Assembly (NCBI GenBank): GCA_022478985.1
Contig: JAKSZP010009264.1
Location: forward strand, 1-64,000
Origin: Massospora cicadina
Lineage: Eukaryota; Entomophthoromycota; Entomophthoromycetes; Entomophthorales; Entomophthoraceae
Direction of reading: 5' to 3'
Length of the DNA stretch: 64,000 bases
Notes under the pieces: model-generated
Databases searched by the model: none
The model's input: the letters and a program-made list of their open reading frames with translations, nothing else
Told to the model about the DNA's origin: nothing
Program-made: the position numbers and the translations under genes
Shown: piece after piece, positions 1-10,245 of the stretch
Layout: each line of letters starts with the position of its first letter
How positions within the stretch are numbered: position 1 is the first letter of the stretch

Positions 1-2
1 AG

Positions 3-1345
3 AGGTTGGCCCGTTGGGCTTTAAGGTTGCAAAATAACAATTTCTCCATTGTTCATTGCTCAGGTGCTCAACATCAAAATGCTGATGGGCTGTCCTGATT
101 GCCTATTCTGACCTTGAAACTAATAAAGAAGAACGCTTATATAATCTTATTGGATGACCTGAGTTGTGGGATCAAGAAACTGAAGAGGAATGAGCCTTTC
201 TAAAATCAAATACCAAAGATACTATGATTTGTGATGGAGCTTTGTATAAGAAAGTCAAATCCAAGTGGTTGCCCTTTCTGCATCCCAACTCTAGATTTCG
301 CACTGTAATGAAAGGTCATGAACAAGTCAGTCATAGCAGCTTAAAGAAGACTCAAGAATTTTTGAAGACTCAATACTATTGGAACAACATGACTGAATTC
401 ATCTGAGAGATCCTTGACTCCTGTCTTATTTGTAAATGCCATGGAACTACTAACCCTACTTTTCAACATCAAGTTATGCCCCCAACTAAAGCGTTTGAGG
501 TGGTTAGCATTGACGTTGTAGGTCCTTTTCCTCAAGGATTGCATGGACATCAGTATATCATTATGGCTGCTAACCATTTAACTAAACGGGTTGAGGCCAT
601 TTCTATTGCTACCCCCTTGGCTAAGACTACAGCGCTATTTCGATACCAGTATATCATTTCTCAACGTGGGTGTCTCAAGGTCCTTATGTCAGATAATGGG
701 ACTAACTTTACCTCGCAACTTATACAGGAGTTATCCAAATTATTTAACACTGCTCAGCGATTTGTTGTCCCATATAATCCAACTAAAAATGGGGCCATTG
801 AACGAGTTAAGAGAACCCTAGTCTTGATTCTAAGGAAGATGGCACCCACTGATCCAACTTGGTAGAACTTTTATTTGCCTAGTGCCTTGTTTGCTTATTG
901 TATAAGCTATCATCGCATTATCAAGATGTCACCTTTTAAGTGCATATATGGGCGGGATCCTTCTGTCCCTTCTAGTGTTCAGACAATCCTTGAGGAAAGA
1001 ATTCCAGAAAATTCTGATTTAATTATGAGGAATCTGGCTGACGAGATTATCCATCTTCAAGCTCAAGCAATGAAATCAATTGAAACAACCACTCAAAAAG
1101 AGACTCAAAGAAGCAATCAACACAAACCTGCCTTACCTGAATACCAGATTGGGGATTACATTATGTACTATCATTCTCAGCCTGGTGTGCAAACTGAAAA
1201 GCTAGGAACTAATTGGTCTGGTCCCTACAAAGTTATATTTTGAAAAGGATTAAAGTATTCAATTGTTTATATTGATACTGACATAGTGGTAAATCATGTT
1301 CATCCTAGGTTTTTAAGAAGTTACCCTCATCTGCAATCAAATCTT
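3..1345 (+). pseudogene. RNase H tail and integrase of Ty3/gypsy pol, with stops
   Basis: Starting at base 3 the frame reads the end of RNase H (ARWALRLQNNNFSIVH, then HQNADGLS). After frame breaks, integrase begins near 224: an HHCC zinc-binding region (GHEQVSHSS, then CLICKCHG), the catalytic core with Asp in VVSIDVVGP and LMSDNGTNFTS, and Glu in NGAIERV. A C-terminal GPY/F-like module (NWSGPYKVIF) lies near 1200-1245. In-frame stops occur after MTEFI (about 404), after DPTW (about 865) and after VIF (about 1243). Integrase would insert the cDNA copy into the genome; this copy cannot make it in one piece. The three catalytic acidic residues are still present. Confidence 0.85.
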
Positions 1346-1356
1346 GAGGGGGGAAG
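1345..1356 (+). other. Polypurine tract before the 3' LTR
   Basis: A purine run (TGAGGGGGGAAG) abuts the TGTCAG start of the LTR. This is the usual position of the plus-strand primer in LTR retrotransposons. Confidence 0.75.
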
Positions 1357-1711
1357 TGTCAGAATTTCACCAAATTCTCTTATCTCTAAAAATTTCACTC
1401 CATCAATTCCCCCAGCATCATCTGAAGGAGAGAGCAATATATCTAAATCTATTAAAGTTAACAATCGATCTCATCCTGATTAATTGATTGAAGATTCAAT
1501 TGCGCAGAGATTAATTCACTCTGATAGATTATGAGACATAAAGAAGCCTATAAATATCCCTTCTTTTCAATAATAAAAATTAGGTCAAATTATAACCTGT
1601 ATTTTCATTTAAATTTATTACTTTTTTGGAGAATCCTCTCAGTGTAACTTTGAGAGAAAACCTGCCCCATTGGAAGTGTAATTCAGAACTTCCAGATCTA
1701 TGCTCCTGTCA
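1357..1711 (+). repeat. 3' LTR of the gypsy element at the window start
   Basis: The LTR begins TGTCAG right after the polypurine tract and seems to end near CCTGTCA at 1711, giving about 355 bp. It holds a TATA-like TATAAATA at 1549-1556 and an AATAAAAA polyadenylation-like signal near 1570. The partner LTR is not in the window, so the right end is inferred from the TG...CA rule and from the start of LINE homology just after it. Confidence 0.6.
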
Positions 1712-2990
1712 AAAGTTTGGTTTGTGGCCCACGCCATCACTTTTTACCCCTCCTTTGTCAATTCTTTGTATGCCCTTCTACAAGGGTGGCTTTGGCTAGG
1801 CCATCCTCCTTCATGCACTGGATATCATGTTTGGCCCTCACCATAGTGGTAGTATGGGCCTGCTCAATTATGAGGCCCATGCTGCCAAAATACTTGGCAC
1901 CTGGATCAATGCAGTCACCAGCCCCACACTCTCAGACTAGCACTGGTCACACATGGCCCACTCTAATTTTCCCACACCCTTTGCCTCTGCAATATAAACC
2001 ACCCCCATTCTCAGCTTAACTATCTGGCCTCTCATCCCTCTGCTGAAGGCCCACATGGGACATTAAACCACTTCAAATGAATTCTCCTCTCTATGCAGAG
2101 TGCTGAGCGGAGAATCAACATCAGTGAACACACTACCCAGAGGGGTTTCCCTACTCCCAGTTTTGATCAAGAAATTCATGAGCAAGTCATTTTAAACAAT
2201 CTTGTACCCCAATGCTTCCCCCATCATTGCCCGTGTGGACTACCTTGACAAGCTGGACAGCCTGTACTCTCTGGAGACCAAAAGGATATTTGGTGATATG
2301 CACATCATCCTCTGTTTCAACCCCAGATTCACGCCCATGTTTGGAGATACCTGAAGAAGGTGTACTGCACTGCTGGGCAGTCCAATGCCTCTCAATCTTC
2401 ATGCATTGTGTGTGGTCAATATGGTTCTTTAGTCCTTCACTTAAAAGATTGCCCACCATTACAAGCAATCTGGTAGGATGTTATGTGTCTCTTTTGCCAG
2501 GAGCGTGAGCAGGCTTTTAGCCTATCTAAGAACATATTTGCCTTTTCTATGATCTCCTCAATCCACCCTTCTCTGCACCTTAGTAGTAGCAATTGCATTA
2601 TGGATGATCCACACTAATGTCCTTAATGCTCTTTCTGGCTCTACTTTAAACCTCTGTGAAGCTGTGCTTTGATTTCACTCTTACCTGACAGATCAGTTCC
2701 AAGCCTGGTTGTTTGGCCATCTGCCATCCTGCCTCTGCCAGTTGGTTCATCCTGGTTCCCCATTTGGTTCCTCTCATTGGACCCTTTCCTTCATTTGTGT
2801 TCAGTTTTGGCCCAGGCCTCTTCTGCCACCCCCCTCTTCCCTCCACTGGTGGTCCTGCTGACAACAGGAGGTAGCTTCAGCTCCTCTGGGGTGCCCTTAT
2901 GGTTTCTTGGTGTTTTGTTGTTGATGTTTATTGGAAGTATCCATCTCATGGTCAGCCTTCCCTGAATAAAATTTAAGGTTATCTAAAACT
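1712..2990 (+). mobile_element. Decayed LINE fragment (ORF2 C-terminal part and 3' end)
   Basis: Translated piecewise, this stretch matches the C-terminal third of the LINE ORF2 at 55409-60646. Examples: FGPHHSGSMGLLNYEAH against FGPRSRGGMGLIDFESH; ARVDYLDKLDSLYSLETK against ARIEYLDMLDIPYDLTTQ; FQAWLFGHL against FQAWLYGYM. Its last about 45 bases (2935-2980) resemble the LINE 3' tail and end in AATAAAATTT. It is full of stops and frameshifts and much more decayed than the other LINE copy, so it is an older, 5'-truncated insertion. I found no clear target duplication. Confidence 0.8.
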
Positions 2991-3670
2991 TTTAAAAAAA
3001 TTAAATAGCTACTAGTAGCTTAATTTTTCCTTATATAATACAACTGTCTGTCAATCTCATTAAAATTTTCTTTATATCAATTTTAAAATTGTCACCTATA
3101 GTATACTACATTTTGAGATTTGTTTTAGCATAGTGCATTTGATATTTATTAATAGTAATAGCCTATATAAGATAATAAGTGTTTTAGTATATGTTACTTT
3201 CTAGTTTTTGATTGATTGAAAAGTTTTTATCAATTCTCTACAAGTTAAAATTGTTCATATAATTAAAATTCTTGAGTAATGCCAACAAAACTACAGCAGT
3301 AGTCACGATAATCATAATTTAAATACTAGATTTATGACTAAAAGCATGTACGCAGTTAGTGAAACCGTGGTTAATTCTGTAGTTAATTTTTTTAAATATT
3401 TCATTATCTACTGACTTCTCACCTAATTTCCTAATTTATAAGAATTTATATACGTATATAGAGAATATGTTATTAAAGTACATTATAATTTCCTTTGTAC
3501 AAGCGGAGCTGCAGTCGAAATCTAGTATAATAAATTAAAGCTACTGTATGAACCGCAAATGAAATTTTATAGTAAATAAAAACATAACATTGAAACTAAG
3601 CTGAAGAGCCAAAAAAGCTCAGTTTAAATTTTTTGGATAATTGTAATAAACGCGCATTTAATTGGTTTTG
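2991..3670. other. A+T-rich spacer, nothing recognised
   Basis: Very A+T-rich sequence between the LINE fragment and the 3' end of the TRM8 gene. No supported ORF, RNA or repeat structure was seen. The TRM8 terminator or polyadenylation region should lie in the right part, on the minus strand. Confidence 0.6.
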
Positions 3671-4588
<918 letters not shown>

Positions 4589-5385
4589 CTGATAAAAAGT
4601 TAAATTTTGTTAGCACAGACCTTTATACATAGGGAAATCCCTTCTCGGTTAAGAATCCAAAAGATAGATTGACTACAAAATACAAGGCTAAATTAAATAT
4701 GCTGCCAAAACAAGTTAGGAAAGCAAATGCTTTGCTTTTTAAGAATAAGCTTTAGTCCAAGACGTTCAAAAGTAGACTTTATAAACCCAAATATTCAAGT
4801 TTACAACTATTTCAAAGGGTTGAAGAAATGTTTGTCTTGAAAAAAACATGACCACAACCCGGCTTCAAAGATAATGTTAAACTTTGCACTTTTTAATTAG
4901 CATATAAGATTATTTTTCTAAACACAAAAACCTATTTTAAAAAATGAGTTAAAGAACAATGCACGTTTTTAAGAAAGTGCGTCAAAATAGTAAATAAAGG
5001 AAAAATGTATGCCAAAAATTTATAAAATAACTGTGCAAGTAAAGGCTTTTCAATAAAGGAGTGTCAACTTTAGGCTAAAAAAATCTAAACAAAAATGTTC
5101 AATTCCAAAAAGAAAAACATAAGCATCCCAAAAAGTTTGCAGGAAAATAATAAATATTACTTGAGGGAGTTTAGCTTCAGACATGCTATAAAAACAGGTG
5201 CTTTTTCATTTATAAGTCTTAATTTCAACCGGAATTTAGATAAAACCACATTACTGAGTGTACTATGCTTTCAAAAAATGGAATTTAAGATTCAAATTGC
5301 AGCAAATTACAAGTTATAATTCAATAGATTCGAGACTTGCTTTTCATTGGATCAACGATACAGTGTCTGGCAAAAATTAAAAATA
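4589..5385. other. A+T-rich spacer upstream of TRM8
   Basis: The missing first exon and promoter of TRM8 would be here on the minus strand, but I could not identify a start codon in a convincing context. A 74-codon ORF at 5095-5319 (plus) has no recognisable features and a composition like the surrounding spacer. Confidence 0.5.
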
Positions 5386-6399
5386 TCTCTGTCTGTGTGT
5401 GTCTGTCCTCAAAATCGATCACTTTGATAAGCTCAATTTTTAACCATTCGGTTGGTGATTGGTTAACATTTATGAAAGTTCAGCCGTGTAACCATTATTT
5501 CGAGTTTTGATCGAGATTGTCCAATTGATTTTAAAATACCTCCTCTACATAATCGGCTCAGCTCTTGGCTCTAAACTTCAACTCTATAAAAGATCAGTTG
5601 TTTGAATCCTGGCGTAATCACTTTTTATACACTTTTCTTAAACTCACTGTCAATTCTGTATGTCTGTAATTAAATCTTAATCTTATAAGCTCTATTTCAG
5701 ACACTTATATTCTATAGTTTGGGAACGGAATGCTAATATGTAATTATTTAAAATAATCATATAAATTTAAAGATCAGTTCTAGTTAAGATCTAGAACATA
5801 TATTTCTAATATATTTATATAGTAATTTGGCTGGGTATTTTCATATTCATTTAATTCGATTTTTTCATAGGTTTTTGATAAGGGGTTGGTAGTTTTTGGC
5901 TGTTGTAATTTCCATAATTGGTTTTTGCTAAGTAGTGGTTTATTTTTTGGTTGATTCGATAGACTCAATAGTTTTAGGTAAGTGATTGATGGTTTAGTTA
6001 ATTTGGCAGGCTTAATTGATTTTGGCTAAGTGGTTGTAGGTTGGAATTTTTAATAGGTTTAATAGTTTTATGAACTTATTGATGGCAATCTACCAATATA
6101 AAAACTAAAATAATTTAGAATCTGATTGATTTGATAGGTTTATTTTATTTGGCCGAGTGGGTTGATGGTTTTTGGTTGAATCGATAGGATACAGTTTAGC
6201 TTTGGGGGTGATTAGTTATTGGTTGTTTTGATAAGTTCAGTTAGTTTTAGTTGAGTGGTTAATGGTTTTGGTTGCTTCGATTGAGCAATTAGATTTGGCC
6301 AAGTAGTTATCGCTTAACTATATATAAAATCTAAACTGATCAATTCGAATCACCTGAAATTCTATAGACACCGTAGCAAAGCATGGGTAAAACTGCTAG
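5386..6399 (+). mobile_element. Non-autonomous Helitron
   Basis: The element starts with TCTCTGTCTGTGTGTG, preceded by A-T, and ends with CTAG followed by T, as Helitrons do. Just before the end lies a short hairpin region (CCGTAGCAAAGCATGGG, 6371-6387), the typical 3' terminator of Helitrons, here with one C to T change in the stem. There are no target duplications and no terminal inverted repeats, also as expected. It has no Rep/helicase gene, so it would depend on an autonomous partner. The same 3' end (reverse orientation) recurs at 43289-43330, which supports the boundary. Confidence 0.7.
5840..6310 (+). repeat. Degenerate tandem minisatellite inside the Helitron
   Basis: A unit of roughly 50-60 bp recurs imperfectly, built around phrases such as TGGCTAAGTGGTTGATGG and TTGGTTGATTCGATAGG. 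The same phrases occur in reverse complement at about 43380-43620 within the second Helitron, so the minisatellite travels with the element family. Confidence 0.6.
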
Positions 6400-6698
6400 T
6401 TACTTATAATTTAATCATTGACATCTTACTTTACTTTATTTAATACAACAACGCTAATTTCGACGCCCTTTTCCCTCTCAGCATCTTTACTTTATTTATT
6501 ACAACGCTAAATAACTATAACTATTAATAGATAAGGTAAATGATTCACTGTATCAGCGATCCAGTGCTATACCGCCCCACAAGGGGCTCTAGTCAGATGT
6601 TGATTTTCAAGATCTGTGAAATAAAGTCGAAATGTACCCTACGCCTATGATAATATTTTTGCTATTTATATCACATATTTATCTATTCTGATTACTTT

Positions 6699-6795
6699 TT
6701 TTTTAGTACTAGTAAGTACATGATCACAATGGGGCTTCGAACCCAGGTCACCAGCTTCCCCAACTAAGCGCTTTACCACTTAGCTACGAAGCCTT
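6699..6795 (-). pseudogene. Retroposed tRNA-derived pseudogene
   Basis: On the minus strand a tRNA-like sequence contains a good A box (TAGCTAAGTGGTAAAGC) and a good B box (GGGTTCGAAGC), followed by an A-rich tail (the T run at 6696-6704 on plus). A 15-bp direct repeat, TATTCTGATTACTTT, flanks it (6684-6698 and 6796-6810), which is a LINE-type target duplication. The acceptor stem does not pair and the T stem has mismatches, so it is not a working tRNA gene. The anticodon loop holds GGG, which might mean a proline tRNA parent, but this is uncertain. It is effectively a minimal SINE: a processed tRNA copied by reverse transcription. Confidence 0.75.
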
Positions 6796-7587
6796 TATTC
6801 TGATTACTTTGTTAGACATGTTATAAAAAAGATAAAAAGCCATAATAGAGAGCTTTTGTTTATCACATAAATTTTTAATGAGTTAAGCATCATTCATTTT
6901 GAGATTTAAGTGTATGTACAGATAGTAGATTATCATGTTCAAGAACTTAATTTGTACAAATTTAATAAATACCTTAGGTGATATACCATTTTTACTTCGA
7001 TTTCAACATTTTGCATTTCGATTTCTATATTTTGCATTTTGATTTCAACACAAAAGTTTAAAAATTGATTTCAATATTTTGCATTTCAATTTCAACATTT
7101 TATATTCCAATCTCAACATTATTTTTAGCAATAGTTTATTTTTATTATTCCTGCTGAAATAGAGGCAAGCATAGTATTGTCCACTCTTTTTCATATTTAA
7201 AAAATATTTGTATATCCCTTATATCAAAAAATAATCTACCAAAAGAAAACACTGATGCTGAGGAAATCACTAAGTTGTAGCTAAAACTAGATACAGTACA
7301 ATCACTAACGCTAAACACCTTAGCCTTATTCAATTAAGATATGAACAAGGAAAGACTATAAAGGAAGCTGTTTATATGTTAGAAATAAACTATAATACTG
7401 TAAGAACTATAACTTCTAATTATAAATCAAGTGGGATTATAGAAAAAAATATAAAGGTGGAAGTGAAAGAAGAGTGCTTAATCAAGCTCATACAGAAAAA
7501 GTTAAAAATTTGGTTTCTTTTAATCTACAAATAACCTTAAAGGAGATCAAAGAAACATTGGAGGAAGAAGAAGAAAATTTTTCAATT

Positions 7588-7875
7588 TTTATTTAACTGA
7601 GGCAAGCCGACCAGGGGACAGGCATTACCGAAAGAAAGAAACGGACATGAAACCTGAGCAGGGTCAACTCCGTCGAAGAAAGTTTTTCCACCTCCGGATA
7701 GGGACTCAAATTTTTCTGGTTACGTCATGGGTAAGGTTTTCGTGTTATTAGACCTACTAACCGCCAATAGCTTCCTTTGGCTGGCACCCCGATCGATGTG
7801 CGAAGGGCGGGAATCGAACCCGCAACCTTCAGGTTGGTAGCCGTACGCCCTTACCGACTCGCCTTCCACCCCCAC
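7588..7875 (-). mobile_element. tRNA-headed SINE, family A
   Basis: A 15-bp target duplication GAAAATTTTTCAATT (7573-7587 and 7876-7890) brackets this insertion. On the minus strand it starts with a tRNA-like head: A-box-like GGCGAGTCGGTAAGG and a perfect B box, with a T stem GCGGG/CCCGC around TTCGATT. A central body of unknown origin follows. The 3' end, read on plus at 7588-7635, is TTATTTAACTGAGGCAAGCC then GACCAGGGGACAGGCATTAC, nearly the same as the 3' end of the LINE at 55409. It ends in a short A tail. It interrupts the Tc1-like transposase gene. Confidence 0.85.
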
Positions 7876-8231
7876 GAAAATTTTTCAATTCAATTTCAAG
7901 TATTAATAATTGTCTCCAGGAATTACAAAATATAATGAAGTTAAGCCAAGAATTAGATAGAGTAAATAATCCTGAAATGATTTTATTGAGAAAAGAGTAT
8001 TTCCTTTGGTTTAATAATCATTTTAATGATGATTATTCCAAAGCTATTTTTATTGATAATCCCCATTTAATTTACATCTCAATTGTAGCCAGGGAAGATC
8101 TAGAAGAGGAACACATGCCATTGTAACTGTTCCAATGGTGAGGGATAGGTCAGTAGCTTTGATTGCTAGTATGACTATTGATAGCTTGCAATATTATAAA
8201 ACTATTGCTCATTTAACAGTTAATAGTGATA

Positions 8232-9168
8232 TATATCTTTTTTGCTTCATTTCAATATTTTGTATTTTAGTTTCAACATTTTACAAATCAATTCCAACTT
8301 TTGTAAATTGATTTCACCATTTTTATATTTTTTTTTATAATTTTATTCGAGGTGGGCCGACCTGGGGACGATACCGCACCGATTAGGGAAGTGAAGAAAA
8401 TGGGAAAGGAGGATAAAACCCGGAAAACCTCCATGCGCGGCGTATGATAGGCCAGGAACTCCATGGACCGCCTTTGCTATTTGCTATCTCGGTTCGGGGC
8501 ATTGGTGCGCAAAACCAACACAGTCAAAATCGTCCCCTACCCAAAGTCCATTACCGGGATCGAACTCGGGAGGCAGTGGTAGAGGGTCTATACTCTACCT
8601 TTGGGGTATCCTCCCTACCATTTTTATATTTTTGATTTCAATATTTTGTATTTCAATTTTAATATTTTCCAGATCAATTTCAACATTTTACAGATCAATT
8701 TCAATATTTTATACTTCAACTTCAAGATTTTATTATTTAATCTCAACACATTTTTGTGATATTTTTATTTTATTATTCCTGCTAAAATAGTGCAAGCATA
8801 TTAATTCATATTTTTTATAGTTAAAAATATTTGTATATCCCTTAAATCACATTAAAATCTACCAAAAGAAAATACTAATGTGAGGAAATCAATAAGTCTG
8901 TAGTTAGAACTAAATATGATACAATCACTAAAACTAAAAATATTGAAATTGAATTATAAAATATTGAATTTCAAATATGAAATATTGAAGTTGAAGTGTA
9001 ATATATTTAAATTAAAGTGTAATATTAAAAAAAATAAAATGGTGAAATTGAAGTATACTATTAAAATTGAAATATAAAATATTGAAATCAATTTGTAAAA
9101 TGTTGAAATTGAAATGCAAAATATTGGAATTGAAATGAAAAATGTTGAAATTGAAGTAAAAAAGGAAT
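8232..9168. mobile_element. MITE-like deletion derivative nested in its own relative
   Basis: Inside the transposase frame lies a second set of the same subterminal repeats: forward at 8235-8330 and 8634-8750, reversed at 8940-9165. Between them, 8766-8935 matches the 5' untranslated part of the outer transposon (7140-7318; shared phrases ATTCCTGCT.AAATAG and TTGTATATCCCTTA.ATCA). It has no transposase. The flanking TA and the restored transposase codons mark it as a clean insertion. Without the SINE at 8333-8616 it is about 630 bp. Confidence 0.75.
8333..8616 (-). mobile_element. tRNA-headed SINE, family B, copy 1
   Basis: A 17-bp target duplication ACCATTTTTATATTTTT (8316-8332 and 8617-8633) flanks it. 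On the minus strand the head contains CAAAGGTAGAGTATAG (A-box-like) and GAGTTCGATCCCGG (B box). The 3' tail, read on plus, is TTATTCGAGGTGGGCCGACC then TGGGGACGATACCGCACC, clearly related to but distinct from the tail of SINE family A and the LINE. A second copy lies at 22044-22296. This copy is rich in CpG, so it is the younger of the two. Confidence 0.85.
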
Positions 9169-9676
9169 ATGCTGATTATTTACATGATCTTTGCTCTTAT
9201 CTATACAATGAAAAAAAATCTGCATGGAATGTGTCTTATATTAAATAATGCTAGAAATCATAGAAGGCCAGATCTAGAGAGAATAACTCCATTATTTAAT
9301 TTTGAGTTTAAGTTTTTATATCTATATTCATATATGCTAAATCTAATTAAAAATGCCTTTTAAATGATAAAAAAATATAGTTAGATCAAACTTAATAAAA
9401 GTGCAAGTGGATTGCTATCAGTTAATTATAAAGGAGACTGCTACTGTTTCAGCCACTGATAGTACAGGATATTTTAGACTTATTCTTAGAAATATTACAA
9501 ATTGTGCAGCTTGATTGCCCTATGCTTATCAATAAAATATGCTTTATAATTATCTTTTTTATATTTAATAGATTTAGTATTTTTTATGTAAACCTTTATT
9601 ACAAAAATTTTGTGTTAAAATTGAAATGTTGAAATTAGAATGCAAAATGTTGAAATCAAAGTAAAAAAGGTATATA

Positions 9677-10245
9677 ATTTTATATTTATTAATTAAAGTG
9701 TATCCTAGGTTAACAGATATAATTTGTTTATTTCTATAATATTTAAAATATTAGATAACCATGCTCTGCTATAGTTTTTCAAGAAGTGAAGATAGTATGA
9801 TTACTCTATAGAAATTTTGAGAACACATTATTTTTAAGACCTTAAATATATTAGGGTTTATAAATTGAACTATAGCTAAAAATTAATCAGTATTTAAAAA
9901 AGGTATGCTATAAAGAGATTTCATTCAATAGGAAAGCATAAAGTCTTTGTTCAATCACATTAGGCAATAAAAATTAGCCAAGTAACTGACTTGCTTAGCT
10001 ATTGTTTATTAGCTGTTTACTCACATAAGTAATATAGCTTCCAAAGTTGATGCTTAAATTTACAGTTTAAATGAGCTAAACAAACTATCAGAAAAACTTA
10101 TCTAAAGCAGGTTGCATATAAACCTAAACTAAAACAACTTATTTCTAGACTATACTAATTACTTTCAAAGCTTGCTTCTTTGTATTAAAAAGTTGGGTAT
10201 ATCAAAGCTTAAATTGCAAATATATATATTAAAAATAAGTAGTTT
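9677..10245. other. A+T-rich spacer with a possible Helitron end
   Basis: No gene seen. At 9754-9776 the plus strand reads AGATAACCATGCTCTGCTATAG, whose reverse complement resembles the Helitron 3' hairpin seen at 6371-6387 and 43300-43325. It may be an old minus-strand Helitron end, but no matching 5' end was found. Confidence 0.35.

Larger units (their letters stand above)
1..1711 (+). mobile_element. Ty3/gypsy LTR retrotransposon, 3' portion
   Basis: The window opens inside a Ty3/gypsy element on the plus strand. In order one sees the end of RNase H, a whole but broken integrase, a polypurine tract and a 3' LTR that starts with TGTCAG. The 5' LTR, gag, protease and most of reverse transcriptase lie outside the window or are lost. 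Its integrase is close in wording to that of the minus-strand element at 14049-19844 (both have the VVGP and NGA.ER stretches), so they are related families. Direct contact of the LTR end with a LINE fragment at 1712 suggests one element landed beside or in the other. Confidence 0.85.
7330..9370 (+). pseudogene. Tc1/mariner transposase, interrupted and inactive
   Basis: Segment 7330-7570 encodes the N-terminal helix-turn-helix DNA-binding region (IQLRYEQGKTIKEAVYMLEI; later VLNQAHTEKVKNLVSFN after a frame slip in an A run). Segment 7876-8233 encodes the start of the DDE domain (LRKEYFLWFNNHF, AIFIDNPH, then VPMVRDRSVALIASMTID, another frame slip between). Segment 9169-9370 encodes ADYLHDLCSYL and LILNNARNHRRPDLERITPLFNF to a stop. 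Reading across the MITE junction, GAT-ATA joins TAT-GCT to restore SDIYADYL, which proves the insertion. The second catalytic Asp is Asn (LILNNAR, family usually LDNAR) and the third acidic position is Lys (LNLIKNAF, family usually IEN), so catalysis is lost apart from the breaks. Confidence 0.85.
6982..9676 (+). mobile_element. Tc1/mariner-type DNA transposon with nested insertions
   Basis: Inverted repeats begin TATACCATTTTTACTTCG at 6982 and end with the matching ...AAAGTAAAAAAGGTATA near 9676, flanked by TA, the target of this superfamily. Each end carries an array of about 20-25-nt subterminal repeats (variants of ATTTCAACATTTTGCATTTC, 6990-7130). The interior encodes a Tc1-like transposase in pieces. 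Three elements sit inside: a SINE at 7588-7875, a MITE-like relative at 8232-9168, and a second SINE at 8333-8616 within that relative. Without them the element would be about 1.75 kb, a normal Tc1/mariner size. Confidence 0.85.

Noticed and set aside
5840..6310. CRISPR-like array
   Set aside because: Repeats are imperfect, without unique spacers of constant size, and the setting is eukaryotic; it is a degenerate minisatellite.
6724..6792. Functional tRNA gene on the minus strand
   Set aside because: A and B boxes are good, but the acceptor stem does not pair, the T stem is imperfect, and the A tail with target duplication marks it as a retroposed copy.
7790..7875. Functional tRNA gene on the minus strand
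   Set aside because: Only the T arm is perfect; the anticodon arm has no proper 7-nt loop and the sequence is the head of a SINE with target duplications.
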